A DNA stretch of 64,000 nt from Demequina lignilytica (GTDB lineage Bacteria > Actinomycetota > Actinomycetes > Actinomycetales > Demequinaceae), in contig NZ_JAUHPX010000006.1 in NCBI RefSeq assembly GCF_030418305.1, positions 62,001 through 126,000 of the forward strand, in the 5' to 3' direction. The notes beneath the pieces are model-generated. The model ran no database searches, was not told the DNA's origin, and saw nothing but the letters and a program-made list of their open reading frames with translations. Of this stretch, positions 41,215 to 50,615 are shown piece by piece; the stretch's first letter is position 1, and each line of letters starts with the position of its first letter. The position numbers were made by a program, and so were the translations under genes.

Positions 41215-41772
41215 TCAGCGGACGGCGTAGCGAAGCAGCACGGATCCCTGCGGGAACGTGCGGTGCTCGAGCAGCTCGAGGTCCAGGCGCAGGCCGTCCG
41301 GCAGCGCGCGCGTGCCCGCGCCGACGATCGCGGGGACCACGGCGAGCTGGATCTCGTCGACCAGGCCGGCCGTGAGGGCGTGCGCCGCGAGCGTGGGGCC
41401 GCCGATGCCGAGGTCGCGGTCGGCACGGTCCTTGAGGTGGCGGACGTCGACGGCGTCGAACTCGCGCTCGATGCGGGCGCGCGGGATGCCCGGCTCGTCG
41501 AGGGTGCCCGAGTAGACCACCTTGTCCGAGGCGACCCACGCCTCGGCGAAGGTGCGCAGGTGCGGCGGGAGCACCGGCGTGCCGTAGAGGTCCTCCCAGA
41601 CCACCATCGTCTCGTGCATGCGGCGGCCGTACAGATAGGTGCCGATGGTCCGGGCGAGGTCGGTGAAGTGGTCGTGGAGCTGCTCGTCGGGCTGCGCCCA
41701 GTCGAACTCCCCCTGCGCATCGTTCACATACCCGTCGAGCGAGCAGATGGTGGCGTAGACCAGGCGTGCCAT
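41215..41772 (-). CDS. Dihydrofolate-reductase-family (RibD C-terminal-like) protein
   Basis: A 185-residue protein with 'YATICSLDGYVNDAQGEFDW' at the N-terminus, 'TYLYGRRMHETMVVWE' and 'DLGIGGPTLAAHALTAGLVDE', typical of the RibD C-terminal/DHFR-like fold that uses NADPH. The true substrate is unknown; most such copies are stand-alone reductases. Transcribed toward the GH51 gene, 62 bases away. Confidence 0.88.
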   Translation of the reverse strand: MARLVYATICSLDGYVNDAQGEFDWAQPDEQLHDHFTDLARTIGTYLYGRRMHETMVVWEDLYGTPVLPPHLRTFAEAWVASDKVVYSGTLDEPGIPRARIEREFDAVDVRHLKDRADRDLGIGGPTLAAHALTAGLVDEIQLAVVPAIVGAGTRALPDGLRLDLELLEHRTFPQGSVLLRYAVR

Positions 41773-41861
41773 GACGTCCTCCTCTTCCTCCTGCCACGGT
41801 ATCGCCGGGGGCTGACCTCCGCCTGGTCACGCGGGCGGTGACCCGGCATAGGGTGGACGGC

Positions 41862-42710
41862 ATGACCCTTCCCACGCTCACGCTCAACGACGGCTTCACC
41901 ATCCCCGCGCTCGGCTTCGGTACGTATCCCCTGGTGGGCGCCGAGGGCGCCGCGGCGGTGCGGTCCGCGCTCGACACGGGGTACCGGCTGCTCGACTCCG
42001 CAGTGAACTACGAGAACGAGGGCGTGGTCGGGCGTGCGGCGCGCGACTGGCTGGTGGAGTCCGGCTCGGGGCGCGACGAGCTGACCGTGCAGACCAAGCT
42101 GCCCGGTCGGCATCACGACTACGAGCGGGCGCTGGCGTCGGGATATGAGTCAGTTGCCCGACTTGGATTGGATCGCATCGACGTGCTGATGATCCACTGG
42201 CCCAACCCCGTCACGGGGAGGTACCGCGAGGCCTGGCGCGCGCTGGTCGAGCTCCGGGAGCGCGGCGTGGTGCGGTCCGTGGGCGTCTCGAACTTCACGC
42301 CGCGGCTGCTGGAGGAGATCATCGACGACTCGGGCGTGGTACCCGTCGTCAACCAGGTCGAGCTCCACCCGTACTTCCCGCAGGAGGAGCTGCTCGAGGT
42401 CCACGCGCGGCACGGCATCGTCACCGAGGCCTGGAGCCCCCTGGGGAAGCGTCAGGCGCCGTACGGCGAGCCGGTGATCGTCGCCGCCGCGGCCCGGCTG
42501 GGCGTGACTCCCGCGCAGGTGATCCTGCGGTGGCACCTGGAGCGCGGCACCGTGCCGCTGCCGAAGTCCGCGACGCCGTCGCGGCAGGCGGAGAACCTTG
42601 CCGTCGACTCGTTCGCGCTGCTGCCCGAGGAGGTCGCGGCCATCACCGCGCTCGGGCGCGAGGACGGGCGGCTGTTCGACGGCGACCCCGAGCGCCACGA
42701 GGAGATGTAG
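41862..42710 (+). CDS. Aldo/keto reductase
   Basis: A 282-residue NADPH-dependent reductase. The catalytic tetrad is visible: LLDSAVNYENE (Asp45, Tyr50), TKLPG (Lys79), and MIHWPNP (His112). 'VSNFTPRLLEEI' and 'PLPKSATPSRQAENLAVD' are the usual substrate-loop and cofactor-binding blocks. Related enzymes reduce 2,5-diketo-gluconate or aldehydes. The ATG at 41862 follows GGTGGA. Confidence 0.92.
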   Translation: MTLPTLTLNDGFTIPALGFGTYPLVGAEGAAAVRSALDTGYRLLDSAVNYENEGVVGRAARDWLVESGSGRDELTVQTKLPGRHHDYERALASGYESVARLGLDRIDVLMIHWPNPVTGRYREAWRALVELRERGVVRSVGVSNFTPRLLEEIIDDSGVVPVVNQVELHPYFPQEELLEVHARHGIVTEAWSPLGKRQAPYGEPVIVAAAARLGVTPAQVILRWHLERGTVPLPKSATPSRQAENLAVDSFALLPEEVAAITALGREDGRLFDGDPERHEEM

Positions 42711-42914
42711 GGCCGGGCGTCGCGCGTCAGGCGTCCCCGCGTCGCCACGCTGTCCCCGGACACGCCATTCCGGCCGCAACGTTCTCGCCGCAACCTTCCC
42801 GGCCGTGCCCTTCCGACTGATGTCCACAGGCTGAGGTGGGCGGGCCCGAATTCACATGTCTACCAGGGTGGATGATCGTCGGGCGATGTCAGAGGGCTCT
42901 GGTGTGATGGGGTC

Positions 42915-44546
42915 ATGGACGCGGCCGGACTGTTCGACGAGCTTCCCGGGGACACCTCGGGCGAGTTCGCGGCGGCCTGCTCGCGGGCGTCGGCGGCGCT
43001 GACACAGATGCGTGAGCTCGCCGCGCTGGCTGACATGTGCCAGGCGGACGCGCTCCTGGCTCAGTTCGACGAGGCGAGCACGGTAGGTCGGGAGGTCGAC
43101 CTGGTCGTGGCACGCCTGGGCCGCGGCATCGAGCGCCGCTCCGAGGACGCCCCCGCAGGAGGGCTCGCACGCCGGTGCGGACACCGCTCCACGGCGGACC
43201 TGATGGCCGCCCGACGCGGGTCGACCCGCGCTGAGGCGTTCCGGCTCCTTGGCGTCGGTCGCCTCCTCGAGGACGCCGAGAACGCCGCCGCAATCGACGA
43301 ACTCGACAACGGTGACACCGACACCCCCAACCCCCACCCCGACGGCGCCCCCAACCCCGACCCCGACGGCGCCCCCAACCCCGACCCTGATGGCGACCCC
43401 GACCCTGATGGTGGTGGTGACCCTGATGGCGACGGTGAGCCTGACCCTGACGAGGCGACCCCCGACCCGACACCGACTCCCACGCCGCCGCCGCCGCGGC
43501 ATCCGCATGTGGCGGCGGCACTGGCGGCAGGGGACCTGTCGGTCGAGGCGGCCTCGCAGATCACCGTGATGCTCGACGCGCTCGACGGGGTCGTGGACCC
43601 GCAGGTCCTGTCCGATGCCGAGGAGGTCCTGGTGGGCAAGGCCCACGGGTTGGCCGCAGACCGCCTGGCCCGGATCATCCGCCAGTGGCGTGCCCGCCTC
43701 GACCCCGAGGGCCACGAACGCGAGCTGACCCGCATGCGCACCTCCCGCATGCTGCGGATCTACGACAACCGTGCCGGCATGACCGTCATCACCGGACAGC
43801 TCGACCCCGAGACCGCCGCACCGATCCGCACCGCACTCGACGCGCTCGTCGGCGACGACATGCGCCGCAGCCACGACGCCATCGGCACCGACACCCGCAC
43901 CACCGACCAGATGCGCGCCGACGCCCTCGCCCGTCTGGCCCGCCACGGCCTGGCCTGCACCGCGACGGACCTGCCCCTCGCGTCGGTGACCATGGTCGTC
44001 CGCATCGACGAAGCCTCCCTACGCGACCGGGTCGGACACGCCGACCTCGACGGATCCCCCATACCGCTGGATCCCGCGACGCTGCGCCGCATGGCCGCCG
44101 ACGCGGACATCATCCCCGCCGTCCTCGGCACCCACGGCGAGGTCCTCGACTGGGGCAGGGCCCGGCGCCTGTTCACCAAAGCCCAACGCCTCGCCCTGAC
44201 CGAACGCGACGGCGGCTGCGCGTTCTGCGGCGCACCCCCGGCCTGGACCGAGGTCCACCACATCCGCTGGTGGGGACGCGACACCGGCCCGACCGACCTC
44301 GCCAACGGCATCCTGCTCTGCCGCCACTGCCACCACACCATCCACACCCAACACTGGGACATCCACGCCACCCCCACCTCCGTCCACTTCACCCCGCCCG
44401 CCACCATCGACCCCACCCGCACCCCCAGGCTCGGCGGCCGCGCACGCTTCCACGCACCCCGCAGCCACACGCCACAGCCCACCCACCCCACCCACCCCAC
44501 CCAGCCCGCCGAGCCCACCAAGCCGCCCCGACCCCCCGACCAATGA
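42915..44546 (+). CDS. DUF222 / HNH endonuclease protein (13E12 type)
   Basis: A 543-residue protein. An N-terminal DUF222 helical region (FAAACSRASAALTQMRELA, 'LARRCGHRSTADLMAARRGS') is interrupted by an acidic proline-rich repeat at about 135-195. The DUF222 core resumes ('LSVEAASQITVMLDALDGV', 'GMTVITGQLDPETAAPIRTA'). The HNH motif near 435-480 reads CAFCGAPPAWTEVHHIRWW, GILLCRHCHH. A Pro/Thr/His-rich tail follows. Multi-copy in many actinobacteria; a DNA nuclease of uncertain purpose. Confidence 0.9.
   Translation: MDAAGLFDELPGDTSGEFAAACSRASAALTQMRELAALADMCQADALLAQFDEASTVGREVDLVVARLGRGIERRSEDAPAGGLARRCGHRSTADLMAARRGSTRAEAFRLLGVGRLLEDAENAAAIDELDNGDTDTPNPHPDGAPNPDPDGAPNPDPDGDPDPDGGGDPDGDGEPDPDEATPDPTPTPTPPPPRHPHVAAALAAGDLSVEAASQITVMLDALDGVVDPQVLSDAEEVLVGKAHGLAADRLARIIRQWRARLDPEGHERELTRMRTSRMLRIYDNRAGMTVITGQLDPETAAPIRTALDALVGDDMRRSHDAIGTDTRTTDQMRADALARLARHGLACTATDLPLASVTMVVRIDEASLRDRVGHADLDGSPIPLDPATLRRMAADADIIPAVLGTHGEVLDWGRARRLFTKAQRLALTERDGGCAFCGAPPAWTEVHHIRWWGRDTGPTDLANGILLCRHCHHTIHTQHWDIHATPTSVHFTPPATIDPTRTPRLGGRARFHAPRSHTPQPTHPTHPTQPAEPTKPPRPPDQ
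43318..43466 (+). repeat. Tandem Asp-Pro repeat inside the HNH gene
   Basis: The DNA encodes about 50 residues built from the units 'PNPDPDGAP', DPDGDP and similar, rich in Asp, Pro, Gly and Asn. Repeated ccccgacggcgcccccaac blocks make slippage and length variation likely. The protein segment would be an extended, charged linker splitting DUF222. Confidence 0.75.
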
Positions 44547-44747
44547 CCCCGCCCCGACGGCGCCACCCCCCCCGGGTGAGCGCCGCATCGGCGCGTCTCC
44601 AGGCCCTCAGGCCGGGGCAACGCAGGGAACCACCTGGCGCGACACCCCTGCGAGGCAAGACCTCCGTCACCTATCCGAAACGCCGCGACCGATAAACTTG
44701 GAGCACCGTCAACGATGCCGTCCCCCCGCTCTCCACAGAGGATCCCC

Positions 44748-47120
44748 ATGCGCGACACCTACGCCAAGGCAGAGAAGATCGTCTCCGCCCTCTCGACCGA
44801 CGACAAGATCCGACTCGTGTCCGGCCGCGACGCCTGGACCACCGAGGAGGTGATCGAGGCGGGAATCCCCTCGATCCTCGTCACGGACGGCCCGCACGGC
44901 GTGCGCAAGCAGGTCGCGGGCACCGATCACCTGGGCCTCAACGCCTCCGTCCCGGCAACGTGCTTCCCCACCGCGGTCACCCTCGGCTCCTCGTGGGACC
45001 CCGAGCTGATCGAGGAGGTCGGCGCCGCCCTGGGCCGCGAGAGCCGCGCCGCCGACGTCGCCGTGCTGCTCGGCCCCGGCCTCAACATCAAGCGCCACCC
45101 CGCGGGCGGCCGCAACTTCGAGTACTTCTCCGAGGACCCCTTCGTCTCCGGCAAGATGGCCGCCGCCATGGTGCGTGGCATCCAGTCGCAGGGCGTCGGC
45201 GCCTGCCTCAAGCACTACGCGGCCAACAACCAGGAGTTCTTCCGCCTCTCGGTCGACACGGTCGTCGACGACCGCACCCTGCACGAGCTCTACCTCACCG
45301 GCTTCGAGATCGCCGTGAAGGAGTCCGACCCCTGGACCGTGATGTGCTCGTACAACAAGGTCAACGGCGAGCACGCCGACGTCAACCGCAGCCTGATGAC
45401 CGACACCCTCCGGGACGACTGGGGCTTCGACGGTCTGGTGATGACCGACTGGTTCGCCACCTCGGACCGCGCCCTCGCCCTGTGCGCCGGCGTCGACCTC
45501 GAGATGCCCGGCACCGGCGGCTCCTGGGACGCCGAGGTCGCCAAGGCCCACCAGTCCGGCCTGCTCACCACCGCCGAGCTCGACCTCGCCGCGACCCGCG
45601 TGGTCGACCTCGCCCTCCGGGCGCAGAACGATGCGGGCACCTCCCAGGTCGACCCTGCCGCCCACCACGCGCTCGCCCGCAAGGCGGCCGCCGCCGGCAC
45701 CGTCCTCCTCACCAACGACGGCACACTCCCGCTCGAGCGCACCGGCACCATCGCCGTGATCGGCGCCTTCGCGAAGAAGCCCCGCTACCAGGGCGCCGGC
45801 TCCTCGCTGGTCAACCCGACGCAGCTCGACACCTTCATCGCCGCGCTGCGGGAGTCGCTCGGCGACGCCGCCTCCGTGACCTACGCCCCCGGTTACGACC
45901 CCCTCACCGGCGCGACCGAGGAGGTGCTGCTCGACGAGGTCCGTGCCGCCGCCGCGAAGTCGGACGTCGTCATCGTCCTCGCCGGCCTGCCCGCGAGCGC
46001 CGAGTCCGAGGGCTTCGACCGCGAGCACCTGCGCCTGCCCGACGGCCACACCGCCGTCATCACCGCCGCGCTCGAGGCCAACGAGCGCACCGTGATCGCG
46101 CTTCAGAACGGCTCCCCCGTCGAGATGCCGTGGGCCGAGCGCCCCGCCGCGATCGTCGAGGCCTACCTGGGCGGCCAGGCGGGCGGCTCCGCGCTCGCCG
46201 ACGTGATCCTCGGCGACGTCGCCCCCGGCGGACGCCTCGCCGAGTCCTTCCCGATGGCCGCCTCCGACCTGCCCGCCGACCGCGACTTCGCGCGCCACCC
46301 CAAGCAGGTCGAGTACCGCGAGGGCCTCTACGTGGGCTACCGCTTCCACGACTCCGCCGGCGTTCCCGCCCGCTTCCCCTTCGGCCACGGCCTCAGCTAC
46401 ACGGCCTTCGACTACACGGGCCTCACCGTCCGCAAGTCCGGCGACGGCTACTCGGTGACCGTGACCGTCACCAACGTCGGCCCCCGTGAGGGATCCGACG
46501 TGGTCCAGGTCTACGTGCGCGACCCCGAGTCGGCCGCCTACCGCCCCGAGAAGGAGCTCAAGGGCTTCGCGAAGGTCCACCTGGGCGCCGGCGAGTCGCA
46601 GAAGCTCACCATCAAGCTCGACCGTCGGGCCTTCGCGGTGTGGGACGTCCGCTCCCAGGAGTGGCGCGTCGAGCCGGGCGACATCGAGATCCTGGTGGGA
46701 GCCTCGTCGACCGACATCCGCGCTCGCCGCACCGTCAAGATCGCGGAGGGCCAGGCGGTCTCGCCGTCGCACGGCCCCGCGGCCTACGTGGCCACCGACA
46801 ACGAGTTCCGCACCATGCTCGGCAGCGAGATCCCGACCCCCGACGGTCCCGTGCCGTTCCACCGCGACTCCACCATCGCCGACCTCGAGCACACCGTGCT
46901 CGGCAAGGTCGCGGCCGGCCCCCTGCTCGAGCTGGGCAGGAAGAGCTTCGACACCACCGACGCCGACCCCACCACCATCGGGATGTTCGAGGCCGACCTC
47001 AAGGAGGCCCCGCTGCGCAAGATCGCGATGAGCAGCGACGGCGCCCTCACGCTCAAGCGCCTCGACCAGCTGATCGCGGTGCTCAACCGCACCTCCCTCA
47101 GCGCCTGGCGCGCGCACTAG
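44748..47120 (+). CDS. Beta-glucosidase / beta-xylosidase (GH3)
   Basis: A 790-residue enzyme. The N-terminal barrel has 'SILVTDGPHGVRKQ', 'LLGPGLNIKRHPAGGRNFEY' and 'GFDGLVMTDWF' (nucleophile Asp234). The second domain has 'GAGSSLVNPTQ'. A C-terminal fibronectin-III-like unit follows ('PFGHGLSYTAFDY', VTVTVTNVGPREG), with a PA14-free layout. The final 100 residues are a helical extension seen in some actinobacterial GH3 proteins. No signal peptide: it hydrolyses imported oligosaccharides. The ATG at 44748 follows AGAGGA. A strong terminator follows. Confidence 0.93.
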   Translation: MRDTYAKAEKIVSALSTDDKIRLVSGRDAWTTEEVIEAGIPSILVTDGPHGVRKQVAGTDHLGLNASVPATCFPTAVTLGSSWDPELIEEVGAALGRESRAADVAVLLGPGLNIKRHPAGGRNFEYFSEDPFVSGKMAAAMVRGIQSQGVGACLKHYAANNQEFFRLSVDTVVDDRTLHELYLTGFEIAVKESDPWTVMCSYNKVNGEHADVNRSLMTDTLRDDWGFDGLVMTDWFATSDRALALCAGVDLEMPGTGGSWDAEVAKAHQSGLLTTAELDLAATRVVDLALRAQNDAGTSQVDPAAHHALARKAAAAGTVLLTNDGTLPLERTGTIAVIGAFAKKPRYQGAGSSLVNPTQLDTFIAALRESLGDAASVTYAPGYDPLTGATEEVLLDEVRAAAAKSDVVIVLAGLPASAESEGFDREHLRLPDGHTAVITAALEANERTVIALQNGSPVEMPWAERPAAIVEAYLGGQAGGSALADVILGDVAPGGRLAESFPMAASDLPADRDFARHPKQVEYREGLYVGYRFHDSAGVPARFPFGHGLSYTAFDYTGLTVRKSGDGYSVTVTVTNVGPREGSDVVQVYVRDPESAAYRPEKELKGFAKVHLGAGESQKLTIKLDRRAFAVWDVRSQEWRVEPGDIEILVGASSTDIRARRTVKIAEGQAVSPSHGPAAYVATDNEFRTMLGSEIPTPDGPVPFHRDSTIADLEHTVLGKVAAGPLLELGRKSFDTTDADPTTIGMFEADLKEAPLRKIAMSSDGALTLKRLDQLIAVLNRTSLSAWRAH

Positions 47121-47141
47121 GCGACCCCCGCATCGTCCCGA

Positions 47142-47176
47142 CCGAGGGCCCGGACCGCGACGGTCCGGGCCCTCGG
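47142..47176 (+). terminator. Strong hairpin terminator after the GH3 gene
   Basis: A perfect 16-bp GC-rich stem (47142-47157 and 47161-47176) with a 3-base CGA loop, 21 bases after the GH3 stop. Confidence 0.85.
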
Positions 47177-47263
47177 CGTCTGCACAGACCGCGCGGAATG
47201 GCCTACGGTGGCAAGGAGACCGATACCAGGCACGTCCGAGCCGAAGGAACGGGACCCGTCACC

Positions 47264-49105
47264 ATGAGCGCCTCCGCACCCCCCACCCCGATGACCCGCG
47301 AGACGCTCGCGAAGTGGGTGTTCTGGCCTGCCGCGGTGCTGATCCTCGGGTTCGTGCTGTTCGCCATGGTGGCACCCGACGCGGCGGCGTCGGTGTTCGA
47401 CACCATCCAGTCCGACATCATCTCCGTCTTCGGCTGGTACTACGTGCTGATCGCGGCGCTGTTCGTCGCGGTCGCCCTCTACCTGGGGTTCAGCCGGTAC
47501 GGCAACATCGTGCTCGGCAAGGACGGCGACACCCCGCAGTTCAGCCGCTTCTCCTGGTTCGCGCTGCTGTTCGCCGCCGGCATGGGCATCGGCCTGGTGT
47601 TCTACGGCGTCTCCGAGCCGCTGGCGCACTATGCGTCGCCGCGGCCCGGCGTGACCGGCACCCCCGAGCAGCTCGCGCAGTCCGCGATGGCGCAGACCTT
47701 CCTCCACTGGGGCATCCACGCGTGGTCGATCTACATCATCGTCGGGCTCGCGATCGCGTACGCGGTGCACCGTCGCGGGCGCCCCGTGTCGATCCGCTAC
47801 GCGGTCGAGCCGCTGCTGGGCAAGGCGATCCACGGGCGCTGGGGCAACGTGATCGACGTGACCGCTGTGGTCGGCACGCTGTTCGGCATCGCGACCTCGC
47901 TCGGTCTGGGCGTGCTGCAGATCTCCTCCGGGCTGAGCTCCGCCGGGATCGCCGAGCCCGACACCCGTACCCAGGTGATCCTGATCGTGGTGATCACCAT
48001 CGTCACCCTCTTCTCCCTGCTGACGGGTCTCGCGCGCGGGATGAAGTGGCTGTCGAACATCAACCTCGCGCTCGCCGGGCTGATCCTGCTCTACGTGCTC
48101 TTCTCGGGGCCGACCCTGTTCCTGCTGCGCGAGTTCGTGCAGTCGATCGGCGCGTACATCCAGGGCTTCGTCGGGCTGAGCTTCAACGTCTCCGCCTTCC
48201 AGGGCGAGATCGGCGCCGCCTGGCAGGCGAGCTGGACCACCTTCTACTGGGGCTGGTGGATCTCCTGGGCGCCCTTCGTCGGCATCTTCATCGCGCGCGT
48301 CTCCAAGGGACGCACCGTCCGCGAGTTCGTGTGGGGCGTGCTGCTCGTGCCCGCGATGATCACCTTCCTGTGGTTCGCGGTGATGGGCGGCTCCGCCCTG
48401 TACCGGGAGGTGTTCGGCGACGGCGGACTGATCGCCGCAGACGGCAGCATCGACTATCAGGGATCCCTGTTCCAGGTCCTCGAGGCGCTGCCCGCCGGCA
48501 CCTATGTGACCTTCGGCGCGATCCTGCTGATCGGCATCTTCTTCGTCACCTCGTCGGACTCCGGCAGCTTCGTGCTGTCGATGCTGACCTCGGGCGGCGC
48601 GCCCACCCCCGCCCGCTGGCTGCGCGTCTTCTGGGCGTGCACCACCGCGCTGGTCGCCATCGCGCTGCTGCTCACCGGCGGCCTCGGGGCCCTGCAGACC
48701 GCGGCCATCATCACCGCGCTGCCGTTCTCGGTGGTGATGATCATGATGGTCATGTCCCTGTTCCGCGCGTTCGACACGGAGCATCGCGCCTACATGCGGG
48801 CGACCCGCGAGGAGTTCGTCGAGCACGTCGCCGACCACATCGGCGACCACTACGGCCTCGAGCCCGCGACCATGGAGATCGAGGAGGCGCGCACCCGGAT
48901 CCGCTGGCGCCGCCGCAAGAAGGCGGGAGCCGTCGCGGGTTCCACCGCTCCCGAGCCACCGGCGCCCGCGACGACCGAACCGCCGGGCCCCGGCGCCCCC
49001 GCCGCCAGCGACATCGGGCCGGAGGAGGCACGGTCCTACGAGTCCCTCGACACGGAGGGGATCGTCACCGCGCACACGATCTCCGAGGAGGAGCCCCGGC
49101 AGTAG
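47264..49105 (+). CDS. BCCT-family betaine/carnitine/choline transporter
   Basis: A 613-residue membrane protein with about 12 transmembrane helices. Diagnostic blocks are 'FAAGMGIGLVFYGVSEPLAH' and the tryptophan-rich segment 'TTFYWGWWISWAPFVGIFIA' followed by RVSKGRTVREF. It imports compatible solutes such as glycine betaine with Na+ or H+. The last 90 residues are a cytosolic acidic/proline tail (EEARTRIRWRRRKK...), as in osmosensing members. The ATG at 47264 is chosen because it precedes the first transmembrane helix at the usual distance. A longer open frame upstream lies inside the GH3 gene. Confidence 0.93.
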   Translation: MSASAPPTPMTRETLAKWVFWPAAVLILGFVLFAMVAPDAAASVFDTIQSDIISVFGWYYVLIAALFVAVALYLGFSRYGNIVLGKDGDTPQFSRFSWFALLFAAGMGIGLVFYGVSEPLAHYASPRPGVTGTPEQLAQSAMAQTFLHWGIHAWSIYIIVGLAIAYAVHRRGRPVSIRYAVEPLLGKAIHGRWGNVIDVTAVVGTLFGIATSLGLGVLQISSGLSSAGIAEPDTRTQVILIVVITIVTLFSLLTGLARGMKWLSNINLALAGLILLYVLFSGPTLFLLREFVQSIGAYIQGFVGLSFNVSAFQGEIGAAWQASWTTFYWGWWISWAPFVGIFIARVSKGRTVREFVWGVLLVPAMITFLWFAVMGGSALYREVFGDGGLIAADGSIDYQGSLFQVLEALPAGTYVTFGAILLIGIFFVTSSDSGSFVLSMLTSGGAPTPARWLRVFWACTTALVAIALLLTGGLGALQTAAIITALPFSVVMIMMVMSLFRAFDTEHRAYMRATREEFVEHVADHIGDHYGLEPATMEIEEARTRIRWRRRKKAGAVAGSTAPEPPAPATTEPPGPGAPAASDIGPEEARSYESLDTEGIVTAHTISEEEPRQ

Positions 49106-49127
49106 CCCGCGGCGCCGGGACGATGCG

Positions 49128-50006
49128 CTAGCCGACCAGGCGGAGCGTGTCGCCTGGCCGTGCCTGGGCAAGACGCGAGTGCGAGCCCTCCCGCACGATC
49201 GCGACCACCGGGTAGCCGCCCGTGGTCGGGTGGTCGGCCAGGAAGATCACCGGCAGCCCCGACGGCGGCAGCTGCACCGCGCCCCGGACCATGCCCTCGC
49301 TCGGGATCTCTCCCGCTCGCGCCCGCGCCAGCGACTCGCCCGCGAGCCTCACTCCCACCCGGTTGGAGTCGACGCTGACCGTCCACTCGCGGGCGAGCAG
49401 CGTCGCCCAGCCGCGCGCGCCGAGCCACTCCCACCGCGGTCCCGGCACCACCGACAGCGCCGCCGCACCGCGCTCCTGCTCGAGGGACGGCGCCGCCGCG
49501 GCGGCGCCACGCGTCGCGCGGAACAGCTCGTCGTCGCGAGGAGGAGCCTCCCCGACCGGCAGCACGTCCCCGGCCCTCACCGGCGCGGGGCCGAGCCCCG
49601 ACAGCGTGTCGGCCGAGCGGCTGCCGAGCACGGGAGCGACGTCGATGCCGCCCCGGACCGCGACGTAGGCCCGCGCCCCCGCGACCGCCGCCCCGACCTC
49701 GACCACCTGACCGCGTCCGACGCGGAACGGCGCGCCCCACGGCGCCCGCACCCCGCCCACGAACACCTCGCATCGCGCGCCCGTGACCGCGAGCACCGTC
49801 GCGCCACGCGCCCGGACCCTCACCCCGAGCATCGTCGCCTCGAGCGTGGCGGCCGACGGGTCGTTGCCCACCAGGGCGTTCGCCGCGTCGTGCGCCGCCA
49901 GGTCGGCCGCACCCGCGCGGGGCACCCCGAGGTGCGCGGCCCCGACCCGGCCCCGGTCCTGCACCGTCACCAGGGCTCCCGCGTCGAGGATCTCCAGCCC
50001 GCTCAC
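49128..50006 (-). CDS. pxpC: 5-oxoprolinase subunit C
   Basis: A 292-residue subunit starting SGLEILDAGALVTVQDRGR from a GTG that overlaps the pxpB stop. The family blocks are 'GVPRAGAADLAAHDAANALVGN', 'AYVAVRGGIDVAPVLGSRS' and, at the end, 'IPSEGMVRGAVQLPPSGLPV' with LADHPTTGGYPV. With PxpA and PxpB it opens 5-oxoproline to glutamate using ATP. Last gene of the pxpABC operon; it converges with the BCCT gene. Confidence 0.93.
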   Translation of the reverse strand: MSGLEILDAGALVTVQDRGRVGAAHLGVPRAGAADLAAHDAANALVGNDPSAATLEATMLGVRVRARGATVLAVTGARCEVFVGGVRAPWGAPFRVGRGQVVEVGAAVAGARAYVAVRGGIDVAPVLGSRSADTLSGLGPAPVRAGDVLPVGEAPPRDDELFRATRGAAAAAPSLEQERGAAALSVVPGPRWEWLGARGWATLLAREWTVSVDSNRVGVRLAGESLARARAGEIPSEGMVRGAVQLPPSGLPVIFLADHPTTGGYPVVAIVREGSHSRLAQARPGDTLRLVG

Positions 50007-50614
50007 GTCGCCGCCACGAAGCGCACCCGCGTGCCCGGCGACAGCAGCGCCGCCGGATCCCGCTCCACGTCCCAGATCTCGATCCCGACCGCGGTGCCGA
50101 CGATCTGCCACCCGCCGGGCGAGCGCTGCGGGTACACGCCCGCGTAGGGTCCGGCGAGCGCGACCGAGCCCGCGGGGACGGACGTGCGCGGCGTGGCCCG
50201 TCGCGGCACCTCGCGCCCCAGGCCCGTGAGGTAGGCGAAGCCCGGAGAGAACCCGCAGAACGCGACCGTGAGCTCCGCCGCCAGCACCGTGGCCTCGGCG
50301 GCGGGAGCCGTCACGCCCCAATGCGCCGCGACGTCCGGGAGGTCCGGTCCGTCGAAGCGCACCGGGATCTCCACCACCGGACCCGCGGCGACGTCGACCG
50401 CCCGCAGCTCCCAGCCCGTGATCGCGGCCGCGAGCGCCGCGGGGTCCGGCACGCCCGCCAGGAGCACCGTGCGTGCCGCGGGCACGATCTCCTCCGCCGT
50501 CAGCAGCCCCGCCTCGCGGCGCCGGAGCGCCTCGGCATGCACGGCCAGCACCTCGTCGGCGTCGGCGCAGTCCACCAGGACCGCGGCCGCGCCCATCACG
50601 ATCGGGGCCGGCAC
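50003..50614 (-). CDS. pxpB: 5-oxoprolinase subunit B
   Basis: A 203-residue subunit (KipI-like). Visible blocks are 'VEIPVRFDGPDLPDVAAHWG', 'VAFCGFSPGFAYLTGL', and 'PAGSVALAGPYAGVYPQRSP' with GGWQIVG, which belong to the cyclophilin-like fold of PxpB. GTG start at 50614, one base after the pxpA stop, with GGGAGTGAG in front; an ATG at 50596 is possible. Its stop overlaps the pxpC start. Confidence 0.92.
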   Translation of the reverse strand: MPAPIVMGAAAVLVDCADADEVLAVHAEALRRREAGLLTAEEIVPAARTVLLAGVPDPAALAAAITGWELRAVDVAAGPVVEIPVRFDGPDLPDVAAHWGVTAPAAEATVLAAELTVAFCGFSPGFAYLTGLGREVPRRATPRTSVPAGSVALAGPYAGVYPQRSPGGWQIVGTAVGIEIWDVERDPAALLSPGTRVRFVAAT

Positions 50615-50615
50615 C

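Noticed and set aside
39002..41230. 742-codon open frame antisense to the GH51 gene
   Set aside because: Chance frame opposite a gene with both catalytic glutamates in place.
42852..43946. Long frame antisense to the DUF222/HNH gene with Gly-Val repeats
   Set aside because: The repeat is the antisense reading of the Asp-Pro repeat; there is no ribosome site or domain.
44709..47117. 802-codon open frame antisense to the GH3 gene
   Set aside because: Composition (Gly/Val/Glu/Arg-rich, no motifs) is the mirror of a GC-rich gene with strong third-position bias; the GH3 gene on the other strand has all family motifs.
47117..49171. 684-codon open frame antisense to the BCCT gene
   Set aside because: No hydrophobic core or motif and no ribosome site; it mirrors the transporter gene.
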